A stretch of 64,000 nt of DNA from Microbulbifer bruguierae (GCF_029869925.1 NZ_CP118605.1:1426001-1490000); one strand, 5' to 3'; positions 26,773 to 36,375 are shown, counted from the stretch's first letter. Numbers and translations are program-made. Notes: generated by a model from the letters alone, not told the origin.

Positions 26773-27911
26773 GGTTGGCCAGTCTCCTGTAAATCAAGGG
26801 GCTGAAACGGGTCGGCTTCAGCTTGTGCGACGCTTGGGCGGTTCACAATTTTCCAAACGCCCAGAGTCATGAGTGGCAGAATGAATATGGTGAGAAACAC
26901 CAGGGTCAAAGCCCCATAGCCCTGAGCAATCAGGTCCACAATACCGAAGCGTTCTGCGGCAAATATGGAAATACCGAGCAACAGCACAGCAACCGCGGCC
27001 CGCTGGTAAGAGGGCATTTCGCGCTGGCTTTCCTGACGTAAACCCGCGAGACGCTCGTTCACTGCATGCAATAACGCCGTGCCCGTCTCAATAAATGTTC
27101 CGAATACGACGACCTGAAAAATCACCTCAAGCCAGCCGACATTCAGTAGCGACATCAAATACGTGGCCGGCACCGCCTGTTCCCCAATTTCAGGGTAGGC
27201 CGCCATCATCGCGACGAAAAAACTCATCGCCGGAATGATTGCCAGTACACCAGCCATCAATCCTGCACCTACCGCCTCACGGCGGCGGCTAAGGCCTGAT
27301 ATCGCAAACAGTACCGCAGGCAGAACCGCCAGGTTATAGCCACTGTACAGTACACCACTTTGCAACCAGCCACTGCCAGTATCGGCTTCGCGGTAGGTTT
27401 GCGTGATGTCGCTGCCAAAACTCCTGAACGCCAGTACGAACATCAACCCGTACACCAGGTACAACAGGAAGGACCATCCGGCCAACGCGCGCTTGATTGT
27501 CTCGGAGCCGAAAAAAAGCAATAACACGATAGCCGACATCAGCAGCAGGGTTCCGGCCAGCGACGGAACCCCGAATGTCTGTTCCACCAGCTGCCCGGCA
27601 GCGGAACCGATGACCGATAAGGTGAGTAGCAGCTGAATACAGAATGCCAGTTCAAAGATCCCCCAATAGGACCCCAGCAGCTTCTGACAGAAATGACGAT
27701 AGTCAAACGCGCGAAATACCCGCGCAAATTCAAAACCGATCGCCAGCACTACGCCGAAAACGACACCGGCAGTGAGCAGCCCCAACAAGCCACCGACAGG
27801 CCCGCTGGCGAAAAAAAAGGCGATCAGCTCACGGCCGGTCGCATAGCCCCCGCCGATAACCACAGACTGAAAGATAAGCCCCGGAAGTAGATAATTTCTG
27901 TACCAGTTCAT
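26769..27911 (-). CDS. YkvI-family inner-membrane transporter
   Basis: A 380-residue polytopic protein with about ten helices and the start 'LLPGLIFQSVVIGGGYATGREL', the signature of YkvI-like proteins in the APC/LeuT-fold superfamily. The unwound-helix motif 'GGGYATGRE' is where amino-acid transporters of this fold bind substrate. No transport substrate is established for the family as far as I know. Its place between the deacylase and dgcN, with a 4-bp overlap with the latter, points to import of a D-amino acid or N-acetylated derivative. Confidence 0.82.
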   Translation of the reverse strand: MNWYRNYLLPGLIFQSVVIGGGYATGRELIAFFFASGPVGGLLGLLTAGVVFGVVLAIGFEFARVFRAFDYRHFCQKLLGSYWGIFELAFCIQLLLTLSVIGSAAGQLVEQTFGVPSLAGTLLLMSAIVLLLFFGSETIKRALAGWSFLLYLVYGLMFVLAFRSFGSDITQTYREADTGSGWLQSGVLYSGYNLAVLPAVLFAISGLSRRREAVGAGLMAGVLAIIPAMSFFVAMMAAYPEIGEQAVPATYLMSLLNVGWLEVIFQVVVFGTFIETGTALLHAVNERLAGLRQESQREMPSYQRAAVAVLLLGISIFAAERFGIVDLIAQGYGALTLVFLTIFILPLMTLGVWKIVNRPSVAQAEADPFQPLDLQETGQP

Positions 27912-28009
27912 CGAGGCGCTCGCTTTGCTTTGGTAGTTGAGATTTCTGTGTTCAGACTACTGTCTACGAATGTCAGTCAACAGGCTCTCAAGCGCACACT
28001 CCCTGCACG

Positions 28010-29578
28010 TCACAAATTCCTGACGGGAAGACCGGGCATAGCCCGGGTATCGAGCACACCCTTGTCCACGAGTATTTCGCCGTTGACGAGTACATAATCA
28101 AACCCCACCGAAGTGCTGGCAGGCTTTATATAAGTCGCTCGATCGTCGATTTCGTCGAGATCAAAAATAACGATATCGGCATCGGCGCCCACTTCGATGC
28201 GTCCCTTGTGACGCATCTGGGGAACTGACTCCTGCAAAATCTTTGCCGGCCCGTAGCTCACACGTTCAACGGCCTGCAATAGCGAGAGCTGCTGGGTATC
28301 GCGGACATAGTGACGGATAAACCGCGCATAGGTGCCGGCGCTCCGCGGATGACTCCAGGCGTCGTCGGGTAACGGCCAGGTGTCCTGAGGCAGCAGCTCG
28401 CCCTCTTTCAGCCAGTCGCCGCCGTCGGTGGCAATGACACCGCCGGGGAACAACAATGCCTGATCGAGTAATGCCTGATCCTCTTTCACCGAGGTATCCA
28501 GCAGGTGCACGACAATACTGGTACCGGGAGCCTCTTCCTGCAGTCTGGCAAATTCCTTCTCGGACAGACGCGCACCATTCATATCGAAGTTGTGCGCCGA
28601 GATATTACCCACCCGTGCACGCCAGTTTTCTGCACGGAACATCGCCGCACCGATATTCGTGGCACCGGCGCCATAAGGGTAGGCCTCTGTGGACAGTGCG
28701 ACGCCTGCGTTCTGGGCATTGGCAATCATCTTGCTGATGGGCCCTATATCTCTCAGGCTTATGGAGTTCATATGCACTATATGTGCGTGAGCACCGGTAC
28801 CTGCGGCCGCCGCGATGATCTCGGCCATGGCTTCAAATGAGCTGTTGGGCTCAAGCATGGATAAAAAACGGGCGTGAGTGTAGGTGGGCATATTGCTCGC
28901 CGCCGCGAGCTCGGTCATATGAAAATATTCTTTACGCCCTGCACCCGGTGCATATCCAAGTAGAAAGCCAATTCCCAGGCCGCCCTCTTCCAGCCCGGTA
29001 CTGACCCGGCCGGAAATACGCTGGAGCTGCTCCGGGGTCGAGATACTGTTCTGCCAATCCGGATTGGCGAAATTATTTTCGAACCAGTGTGGATCGTCCG
29101 CCGGTGGATCACCGATAAACTCTGCCATGCGTGCGTTCGCCCAGTTTACCGAAGCACCGTAATTGATCGGCCGACCTTCACTACCCAGCCGCTGGTACCA
29201 TGCGGCAACCGGCCACACCCCGGACTCAAGTTCAAGCGCCGTGGTGACCCCGTCCAGCGCCTGTACGCGATTACTGAGAATCGTCTGGCCGTGAGCATGC
29301 ATATCGATAAAGCCGGGGCTGACCACCCGGCCTTCAGCATCAATCACTCGTTTCGCGCGGATGGCTTCGCTGCCGATAAACTGAATCTTGCCGTCGCCAA
29401 CACCGATATTCAGTACCGCATCGGTACCACTCTTGGGGTCAATCACCCGACCACCGATAATCGCAAGATCCAGGTCTTGTGGTTGGGCAACCACCTCCGT
29501 GACGCCCGCAACCACGGCTATCACACCGGTGATGGTACCCACAAGAATCTTACGGAAAAAGGTGCTGTCTCTTTTCAT
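28010..29578 (-). CDS. Exported amidohydrolase, N-acyl-D-amino-acid deacylase type
   Basis: A 522-residue protein with a signal peptide ('ILVGTITGVIAVVAGVTEVVAQ') and then the amidohydrolase fold. Recognisable parts are 'LAIIGGRVIDPKSGTDAVLNIG', the metal motif 'GFIDMHAHG' near residue 93, 'HIVHMNSISLRDIG' and the closing 'GADADIVIFDLDEIDD' beta-sandwich segment. This pattern is that of D-aminoacylase/N-acyl-D-amino-acid deacylases. The export signal places it in the periplasm, whereas well-studied D-aminoacylases are cytoplasmic. It lies 24 bp after dgcA and fits a role in freeing D-residues from acylated peptides. Confidence 0.85.
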   Translation of the reverse strand: MKRDSTFFRKILVGTITGVIAVVAGVTEVVAQPQDLDLAIIGGRVIDPKSGTDAVLNIGVGDGKIQFIGSEAIRAKRVIDAEGRVVSPGFIDMHAHGQTILSNRVQALDGVTTALELESGVWPVAAWYQRLGSEGRPINYGASVNWANARMAEFIGDPPADDPHWFENNFANPDWQNSISTPEQLQRISGRVSTGLEEGGLGIGFLLGYAPGAGRKEYFHMTELAAASNMPTYTHARFLSMLEPNSSFEAMAEIIAAAAGTGAHAHIVHMNSISLRDIGPISKMIANAQNAGVALSTEAYPYGAGATNIGAAMFRAENWRARVGNISAHNFDMNGARLSEKEFARLQEEAPGTSIVVHLLDTSVKEDQALLDQALLFPGGVIATDGGDWLKEGELLPQDTWPLPDDAWSHPRSAGTYARFIRHYVRDTQQLSLLQAVERVSYGPAKILQESVPQMRHKGRIEVGADADIVIFDLDEIDDRATYIKPASTSVGFDYVLVNGEILVDKGVLDTRAMPGLPVRNL

Positions 29579-29602
29579 CGTTATACGCTCCAGGTCCAGC
29601 CT

Positions 29603-30586
29603 CTATCCCCACAACTCTGCACTGGGTGGTGAGAGTTTTCCCCAGTCGCAGGTAATTGGCGGTTCCCGATCCTTTTTCAGATAAAACGCTCCGTCAAGGT
29701 CCACAAACTTGCACAATTGCGCCACCACATAACCCGGAGCCATGGCCAGGGAAGTTCCCACCATATTACCCACCATAAGATCCAGTCCGCGCTCCTGAGC
29801 TTTTTTTGCCAGCGCCAGGGCTTCTGTCAGACCGCCGGTTTTATCCAGTTTGATATTAATTACCTGGTAGCGGCGGGCAGCCTGGTCAAATTCACTGGTA
29901 TCCAGACAGGATTCATCAGCGCACAATGGCAGCGGGCACTGATAACCTTCCAGCGCTTCATCTCCTCCCCGTGGCAACGGCTGTTCGATCATACTCACGC
30001 CCAGCTGCTTGAACTTTGGTGCGAGCTCCTGCAACTGCTCGAAAGTCCAGCCCTGGTTGACGTCGACGATAATCTCCGCATCCGGGCGAGCAGAACGGAT
30101 GGCCGTCATCCGCTCCAGGGCCAATTCACCATCGAGTTTTACCTTGATCTTACTGCTTGCGATGTCCCGCGCCTTCTCCGCCATCGTTTCCGGGGTTCCC
30201 AGACCTACGGTAAAGAAACTGTGGGTTTCCGCCGGCTCAATGCCGGTGAGATCCCAGATTTTCTTTTTCTCCAGCTTCGCCTCGAGATCCCAGAGCGCGC
30301 AGTCAATAGCATTGCGCGCCCCCCCGGCGGGTAACAGTTCGTACAGTTGCTGCCGACTTAAACCGCTGGTCAGCGCCTCCCTGACGGACTCGGCTTGCGC
30401 GAGAATGCTGCTGCCGGTTTCATCCAGGTAATACACGCCGGAGGCTTCTCCGTTTCCCGTTACCCCGTTTTCGGAAATACACACGTGCAGAATTTCGACA
30501 TTGGTAAATACATGTCCGGTAATTTTGAACGGAGATTCAAGCTCCCAGGATTCCACCAACAAGCTGACTTCGCGTTTTTTGTTCAT
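29603..30586 (-). CDS. dgcA: Enolase-superfamily racemase, DgcA/dipeptide-epimerase type
   Basis: A 327-residue member of the muconate-lactonising subgroup of the enolase superfamily. The catalytic Lys pair is in 'KIKVKLDG' (~148-152) and the opposite Lys in 'NIKLDKTGG' (~245). The metal ligands are the Asp, Glu and Asp of 'IIVDVNQGW' (~171), 'MIEQPLP' (~200) and 'CADESCLD' (~222). Relatives are L-Ala-D/L-Glu epimerases and DgcA, which racemises N-acetyl-D-glutamate. With dgcN two genes downstream, the DgcA role is the better guess. Met 30586 was chosen because AGGAAG precedes it; the frame is open for 30 more codons. Confidence 0.85.
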   Translation of the reverse strand: MNKKREVSLLVESWELESPFKITGHVFTNVEILHVCISENGVTGNGEASGVYYLDETGSSILAQAESVREALTSGLSRQQLYELLPAGGARNAIDCALWDLEAKLEKKKIWDLTGIEPAETHSFFTVGLGTPETMAEKARDIASSKIKVKLDGELALERMTAIRSARPDAEIIVDVNQGWTFEQLQELAPKFKQLGVSMIEQPLPRGGDEALEGYQCPLPLCADESCLDTSEFDQAARRYQVINIKLDKTGGLTEALALAKKAQERGLDLMVGNMVGTSLAMAPGYVVAQLCKFVDLDGAFYLKKDREPPITCDWGKLSPPSAELWG

Positions 30587-30607
30587 ATCGCTTCCTGTTT
30601 TATTGTC

Positions 30608-30632
30608 AGGTGAGCCACCGGGTGGCTCACCT
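30608..30632. repeat. 25-bp near-perfect palindrome in the operon spacer
   Basis: AGGTGAGCCACC and GGTGGCTCACCT surround a single G. It lies in the 94-bp spacer between the first serine hydrolase and dgcA. On the minus strand there is no long T-run after it, so it could be an mRNA-processing or attenuation stem or an operator, not a simple terminator. Confidence 0.6.
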
Positions 30633-30680
30633 TTATCGATTGCATTACCTGCGCCGTGAATACATCGGCGCGACATTCGG

Positions 30681-32597
30681 TTACAGGAAGTGGTAGCCGA
30701 GCATATTCCAGTAGTAGTAGAACCAGGTCATAAACACTGCACCCAGTGTTACCGCTGTGAAACGCACACGCGGCAGTACACCGTTGAACACACCTTGCTG
30801 CCACACGCCGATATTGCGATATACCAGGTAGGCGGTCAGCAGACTGGCGACGATTGGCAGAATCAGCCACAGCTTCAGAGAAAGCGGCACACCTTCAAAC
30901 AGGTTTTCCATCACAGTGGCCAGAACCACGGCACCTATCACCAGCACCGCAAGGTGTGCCGCGGCGGCATATACCGCCGCCCTGGTTGCAGATTTTTCCG
31001 CTGCGGGCATGGTACGCACAGTGCGACGCTGGTAGTAACGACGCAGCAGTACCGCGATGAAAATCAGCACGGACAACGCCAGCAGGGCAAAGTTGAACGT
31101 TGAAGTGTCATAGAACGGCAGCTTGCGCAGTGACATGAATGGGAAACCATCCATCACGAAGCCGGTAATTTCACCCTGGTCGTTTTCCTGGAACGCGAGC
31201 AGTTCAGGATTGATACCGCTGGCCAGGGTAGTGCTGGAATCCAGCGCACGGAACAGGTTGGTGTCCACCTCGACGTATTGCTTGGCCTTGTCCGCCATCG
31301 CCACCATCAGTGTATTGTCACCGGTAGGTGCCACTTCAATAGCGCCACTCAAGCCGAGGACTTTTTCAAAGTTGTTAAAGTTGGAGCGCCAGAAGCCGTA
31401 GCTGCCGGCATACTTGCCTGAGCGCTCGGCGAAATCCTGCGGAGCCGCAGGTACAGTGCTTTCCGCGCGGGAAACAAATTCCTCATACAGGGTTGGGGCA
31501 AATGCGGAGCGCGGCACACGACCGCCTGCGCCGGAGAAAGAAACGAAGAAAGCCAGACCATTTTCGCGGTCAATACCCAGTTGTGAGTGGAACCACTGGA
31601 GGTCGCCACCGTGTCCCCACACTTCGTGGCCAGCCAGGTCATTCGCGTAGAAACCAAGTCCCATGCCGAGAAGGCGATCATCGTGCGAGAATTGCTTACT
31701 CAGCATCTGATCAACGGTTTCTTCTTTAAGTATGCGATTTCCGTCCAGCTCCCCGCCATTCAGAATAGCCTGGGCAAAACGAAGCATATCCGTACCACTG
31801 GAAGACAGGCTGCCGGCAGGACCGAAGTTGCTGACCAGTTCAAACGGCTTTTCCACAAACTTGCCCGCCTCAACCGCATAACTTTTCGCCATTTGTGGTT
31901 TAAGGCGCTCGGGTAGAGGCTCTTCGAATGTAGAGTTATTCATTCCCAGCGGCTGGAAAATATTCTGCTCAATATATTGATTGAACGGTACGCCGGACAC
32001 ATTCTGCACAATCAGTCCTGCCAGGGCGGTCGCGTAATTGGAATACGCAGTCTGGGCACCAGGCGGGTTGACCCGCCCGAGCTGTAGCCGCGCCATCGCC
32101 TCATCCAGGGGAAGAATATTATCGGGGCTCTGCAGAATCAGATACGCCAGAGCACCCTCTTCAAAACCCGCGGTATGGGTAAAGATGTGGCGCAGGGTGA
32201 TGGGCTGATCGTAGGTTTCCTTGATTTTGAATGTCTTCAGATACTGATTGACATCGGTATCCAGCTCCAGCCGGCCCTGCTCTACCTGCTGCATCACGGC
32301 GACCCAGGTAAACAGCTTGGAGACTGAACCGGGGCGAAACAGGGTTTTTTCCGGATTTACCGCCAAGCGGTTTTCGATGTCCTGATAGCCATACCCTTTG
32401 GCCACCAGGAGATTTCCATCTTTGGCGACCGCAACCACACCGGAAGGGCTGTCGTGGTTCAACATCAGAGGATTAACCAATCCATCCACGAACGCTTCGA
32501 CCCGGATCGGGTCATCGAGCGAAGACGCTGTTGCGGTGCCGATGGAAAGAAGCAAAGCGGAAAACCAGCTGAGCAGTTTGAGCGAGACTCTTTTCAT
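30681..32597 (-). CDS. Exported serine hydrolase with C-terminal membrane domain
   Basis: A 638-residue fusion-like protein. After a signal peptide ('LLSWFSALLLSIGTATAS') comes a class C beta-lactamase/D-peptidase domain: SxxK is 'SVSK' in 'FRPGSVSKLFTW', YxN is 'YSNY' and the third motif is 'HGG' in 'EVWGHGGDLQW'. From about residue 505 to the end, four to five membrane helices follow ('FALLALSVLIFIAVLL', then several more). The hydrolase would thus be held on the periplasmic face of the inner membrane. It is the first gene of the minus-strand operon and is divergent from the AraC gene. Likely D-peptide trimming before import; substrate not proven. Confidence 0.85.
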   Translation of the reverse strand: MKRVSLKLLSWFSALLLSIGTATASSLDDPIRVEAFVDGLVNPLMLNHDSPSGVVAVAKDGNLLVAKGYGYQDIENRLAVNPEKTLFRPGSVSKLFTWVAVMQQVEQGRLELDTDVNQYLKTFKIKETYDQPITLRHIFTHTAGFEEGALAYLILQSPDNILPLDEAMARLQLGRVNPPGAQTAYSNYATALAGLIVQNVSGVPFNQYIEQNIFQPLGMNNSTFEEPLPERLKPQMAKSYAVEAGKFVEKPFELVSNFGPAGSLSSSGTDMLRFAQAILNGGELDGNRILKEETVDQMLSKQFSHDDRLLGMGLGFYANDLAGHEVWGHGGDLQWFHSQLGIDRENGLAFFVSFSGAGGRVPRSAFAPTLYEEFVSRAESTVPAAPQDFAERSGKYAGSYGFWRSNFNNFEKVLGLSGAIEVAPTGDNTLMVAMADKAKQYVEVDTNLFRALDSSTTLASGINPELLAFQENDQGEITGFVMDGFPFMSLRKLPFYDTSTFNFALLALSVLIFIAVLLRRYYQRRTVRTMPAAEKSATRAAVYAAAAHLAVLVIGAVVLATVMENLFEGVPLSLKLWLILPIVASLLTAYLVYRNIGVWQQGVFNGVLPRVRFTAVTLGAVFMTWFYYYWNMLGYHFL

Positions 32598-32799
32598 TAT
32601 GAAGGTTCCGGTTTGTACATTGGTTTTATTGTTGCTCGATCATATATTTGACACCCTCTTGCCTGTTAGGCCAAGACGCCAGCATAATGTGCAGATTCGG
32701 CAGTTTTGCAGTATCACCGGCAATGCACGATCAATACACTCCATGATCCATGTGAGTTGAGATTGACTGTATGTTGGGAGATTGAGGCGTACCTGACAG
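32598..32799. promoter_or_regulatory. Divergent control region between the operon and araC-type gene
   Basis: About 200 bp that must hold promoters for the six-gene minus-strand operon and for the regulator on the plus strand. No consensus promoter or strong repeat stands out. The ribosome binding site of the minus-strand gene appears as AACCTTC on the plus strand near 32603 (GAAGGTT on the coding strand). Confidence 0.4.
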
Positions 32800-33861
32800 A
32801 TGCTTTACGGAGACGAGTACTACATTGAGGTTCCCCCCGGTCTTGAGCTGGAAGATACACCCACCTCACGGCTGGAACAGATGTTCAGCGATGCGCAACA
32901 GCTCACCCGGTTCAGTACCACTCCAGACCACCACGCGATACACGACCTGGGCTCAGAGCGCTTTGATGGCCTGCTGAGTTACCGGATCAATAAAGATCGC
33001 CTGATCGATATCAACGAAGTCATCCCTCGCGCCCGCCTGGTGGTCCGCAACGAGGTAGCCGATATCATCTCTTTTCAGTTTGTGTCCACGGTCAAACGTT
33101 CCGAATATCTCGGCGGGCACAAACATGTACACAATCTAGGGCCGGCGCTGATCGTCTCGGTAATCCCGGAAAGAGAAGTCACCTATCGCCTGCCCACCCC
33201 CAATGTCCAGATCCGACACGTGGTGGTCCACGCAACACTGTCCAACCTGCTGGAACAAGCGGGAGAAGACCCTGCCACTTATCCGCACTGGTTGCGCCAA
33301 TGTATTAATGGCGACGATAGCAAGCCACGCCAGCGAGTATTCTTTCTCGAAGACGTACAGCGAGATTCCATCTGGTCGTGTTTTCACATTCCCGTTTCCG
33401 GAACTCTGCTGAAGCACTGGATTTCCGCGAAATTTGACGAGCTGCTGTGTGTTGGTTTACAGATTCTGAAAACCAGTGGCAGCCAGATGCAGACGCCCGT
33501 CGTCGATACAGATCTCCCTTACAGCAAAAAAATTCACCGTGCCCGCACTATTCTCAGCATGGAATATGCCAACCCGCCACCGCTGCCCAAGCTTGCACAA
33601 CAACTGGGCATTTCCGAAACGCGATTGAAGAGTGGCTTCAAATCAATGTTCGGAAACACCATCATGCAATACTGTATTCACCAGCGTATTGAAGCGGCAA
33701 AGCTGCTGCTGGCAGACAATCGACTGTCCATTGCTGAAATTGGAAATATAGTGGGATACGAAGATCACTCGGCTTTTTCCCGCGCGTTTCGTCGTGGCTG
33801 TGGACAGACGCCAAAGGGATGGCGACAGGCTGCACAGGGATTGGGCAACCCCACGCCGTGA
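32800..33861 (+). CDS. AraC-family transcriptional regulator
   Basis: A 353-residue regulator. The C-terminal ~100 residues contain two helix-turn-helix motifs ('LPKLAQQLGISETRLKSGFK' and 'SIAEIGNIVGYEDHSAFSRA'), closing with 'FRRGCGQTPKGWRQ' as in AraC/XylS proteins. The N-terminal ~250 residues should be the ligand-sensing part; no known fold is recognised, though it reads like the PchR/siderophore-type group. It is divergent from the hydrolase-dgcA-deacylase-permease-dgcN operon and 128 bp before the TonB-receptor gene, so it most likely activates both in response to a peptide or amino-acid ligand. Confidence 0.92.
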   Translation: MLYGDEYYIEVPPGLELEDTPTSRLEQMFSDAQQLTRFSTTPDHHAIHDLGSERFDGLLSYRINKDRLIDINEVIPRARLVVRNEVADIISFQFVSTVKRSEYLGGHKHVHNLGPALIVSVIPEREVTYRLPTPNVQIRHVVVHATLSNLLEQAGEDPATYPHWLRQCINGDDSKPRQRVFFLEDVQRDSIWSCFHIPVSGTLLKHWISAKFDELLCVGLQILKTSGSQMQTPVVDTDLPYSKKIHRARTILSMEYANPPPLPKLAQQLGISETRLKSGFKSMFGNTIMQYCIHQRIEAAKLLLADNRLSIAEIGNIVGYEDHSAFSRAFRRGCGQTPKGWRQAAQGLGNPTP

Positions 33862-33989
33862 AATGGTGCGCTATGCCGATTCGATATGTACTGCTCAGAG
33901 CGCTACCGGATCTGCATAGCATTTGGTCGAATCGGACTAATTCCCCAGTGAAAGTAACGGCTAAGATCCTTGCGGGAGGTACCCAAAAA

Positions 33990-36356
33990 ATGTGGTTCTC
34001 CAGAGGAGCCACTCCGCATAAAAAATCCAACCGGGGGGTCGTGGCAAAAATGCCCAGTTCAATTTCATTCAAAGTGGCAAGCCTGTATTCAGGCATCATG
34101 CTTGCCAGTGGGATCGGTTACAGCGCGACCGCGTCTTCCGTCGAAGCCGCCAGCAGGGTCGTAGAAGAAGTCATCGTTACCGCACAAAAGCGCAACCAGG
34201 CACTTTCGGATATCCCCATGTCGGTGAGTGTGCTCGGCGGGGAAGAGCTGGAGAGACAGCAAGCCACCAATTTTGAAGATCTGGTAAACAAGATTCCCGG
34301 ATTTAGTGTAACCGGCAATACCGCCGGTATTTCCCGAATTACGTTGCGCGGTATCAATACCGGCGGCGTGGCCTCAACCGTTGCGGTTTATGTTGACGAT
34401 GTGCCCTTCGGCTCCAGCAGCGGCCTGGCCAACGGTTCCATTCTGGCGGGAGATTTTGATACGTTCGACATGGCCCGCGTAGAAGTATTGCGCGGCCCAC
34501 AGGGCACCCTTTACGGCGCCAGCTCTCTTGGCGGGGTACTCAAGTATGTGCCGAACGCCCCCACCACTGAACGCTTCGAAACCCGTTTCCGCACAACTCT
34601 GGAAAGTGTAAATGAGGGAGGCCTTGGCAACGCCACAACCGGCGTCGTCAACCTACCGATCAGCGAGCATCTGGCCATCCGCGCCAGTGGCTTCTACCGC
34701 GAAGATGCCGGGTATATCGATTCCATTGGCAACAATCCGATTCCCAGTATGACTGACCCGGACGCCAATATTTTCGAGGGCACTCAGGTCGAGGAAGACA
34801 TCAACTCCGTGGAAAGTTACGGCGGACGAATCGCCGCCCTGTACGAGCCCTCGGAAGCCTTCTCCCTGAATGTGCTGGCGATGCTGCAAAAAATTGATAC
34901 GGGCTCATCCAATATAGTCGACGCAGATCCCGCAACCCTCAAACCTCTCCACGACAGCCCCATCAAATCCCGCTACCACGACGACTTTTCCAATATCGAA
35001 TATCAGGTGTACAGCGCTACCGCAAAATGGCATTTTGACGCGGTCACACTGGAATCCATTACCAGCTACGGTACCTTCGAGCAGAATTACCAGGACGACC
35101 TCGCGGCGGCGGAACTGGTGCCCGGTACCTACCTTTCCTCACTCCTGACGTTCTTGCTCGAGGTGGATCCGGCCACCATGCCGCTCAGTGTGGTGCAGGA
35201 ACAGACCACCGCTACCGACAAGTTTTCCCAGGAGCTGCGCCTGCTGTCCCAGGACAACGACACACTGGAGTGGATGACCGGTGTGTACTACACCAAAGAA
35301 GATTCCGGTATCGATCCGCAGGTATTCACCCCCATCAATACCCTTACCGGCGAGGTTGCCGTGGGTATACCCACCGTTGCGGAACTCACCCTTCCCTCGA
35401 CCTTTGAAGAAATGGCCGTGTTTGCCAACGGCACCTGGTATATCACCCCCAGTTTCGAACTCGATTTTGGCGCACGCGCCAGTAGAAACGAACAGTCAGC
35501 CAGTCAGGTTCAGGACGGTTTTCTTGTCGGCGGTGCGCTTGCCTACGACGAGACCAACTCCTCGGAAAGCCCCTTTACCTATTCACTCTCCCCCCGCTAC
35601 GAATTCAGTGATTACACCTCGGTATACGCGCGCGTTGCGACCGGCTACCGTCCCGGCGGCCCCAATATACTGCCGCCCGGCGTACCGGCAGACACCCCCA
35701 GAACCTATGATTCCGACACCCTCACCAGCTATGAGATCGGCGTAAAAACCGGTAGCGAAGACGGCAGGCTCGCCCTGGATCTGACCGCGTTCTACCTGGA
35801 TTGGGATGACATTCAGCTGTACGCGCTGGTGAACAACTTCGGGGTTAACGGCAATGGCGGCACCGCGGTAAGCCGGGGATTCGAATTCACCGCCAGCTTC
35901 CTGCCTGTCGACGGCCTCAACCTGTCACTGAACGGCGCCTATACCGATGCCTACCTGACAGCAGACACAGATCCACTGGTCGGCGGTCTCGATGGCGATC
36001 CACTGACCTTCGTGCCTGAGTGGAGCTTTGGTCTCAACGGTAGCTACGAATGGGATATTTCCTCGGATATCGCAGCCTATATCGGTGGCGACCTGGGTTA
36101 CACCGGCGAGCGTCCCGCCGGCTTTTCCAACCGGGATACGGAGGGTAACCTGCGTATCGCGGACAGCTACACCATGGTAAACCTGCGCAGTGGTGTCGAT
36201 ATAGGTCGCTGGACCATTGAACTGTATGGAAAAAACCTCGGCAACGAGATCGGTATTACGGCCATTGAATCGGAAGGCTCACTACCCAACGGCGCTGTAG
36301 GCCTTGGAATGCTTCGCCCCAGAACTCTGGGTGTGTCAGTGGGCGCGCAATTCTGA
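33990..36356 (+). CDS. TonB-dependent outer-membrane receptor
   Basis: A 788-residue outer-membrane transporter. After an N-terminal export signal comes 'VVEEVIVTAQKRNQALSDIP', containing the TonB-box-like start of the OAR-type receptors. The plug domain runs through 'RITLRGINTGGVASTVAVYV' and 'VEVLRGPQGTLYGASSLGG', and the beta-barrel ends in 'LGVSVGAQF' with the aromatic C-terminal residue. The ATG at 33990 has GGGAGG at 33974-33979; a second Met at 34050 is possible, while the longer upstream frame overlaps the araC gene and is rejected. Its place suggests uptake of peptides or glycopeptides, not a siderophore. The ligand is inferred. Confidence 0.9.
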   Translation: MWFSRGATPHKKSNRGVVAKMPSSISFKVASLYSGIMLASGIGYSATASSVEAASRVVEEVIVTAQKRNQALSDIPMSVSVLGGEELERQQATNFEDLVNKIPGFSVTGNTAGISRITLRGINTGGVASTVAVYVDDVPFGSSSGLANGSILAGDFDTFDMARVEVLRGPQGTLYGASSLGGVLKYVPNAPTTERFETRFRTTLESVNEGGLGNATTGVVNLPISEHLAIRASGFYREDAGYIDSIGNNPIPSMTDPDANIFEGTQVEEDINSVESYGGRIAALYEPSEAFSLNVLAMLQKIDTGSSNIVDADPATLKPLHDSPIKSRYHDDFSNIEYQVYSATAKWHFDAVTLESITSYGTFEQNYQDDLAAAELVPGTYLSSLLTFLLEVDPATMPLSVVQEQTTATDKFSQELRLLSQDNDTLEWMTGVYYTKEDSGIDPQVFTPINTLTGEVAVGIPTVAELTLPSTFEEMAVFANGTWYITPSFELDFGARASRNEQSASQVQDGFLVGGALAYDETNSSESPFTYSLSPRYEFSDYTSVYARVATGYRPGGPNILPPGVPADTPRTYDSDTLTSYEIGVKTGSEDGRLALDLTAFYLDWDDIQLYALVNNFGVNGNGGTAVSRGFEFTASFLPVDGLNLSLNGAYTDAYLTADTDPLVGGLDGDPLTFVPEWSFGLNGSYEWDISSDIAAYIGGDLGYTGERPAGFSNRDTEGNLRIADSYTMVNLRSGVDIGRWTIELYGKNLGNEIGITAIESEGSLPNGAVGLGMLRPRTLGVSVGAQF

Positions 36357-36375
36357 TTTTCATCCAGACCTTGAA

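Noticed and set aside
33819-33989. Longer start for the TonB receptor
   Set aside because: It overlaps the end of the araC gene, has no ribosome binding site and would bury the export signal. GGGAGG before 33990 supports the later ATG.
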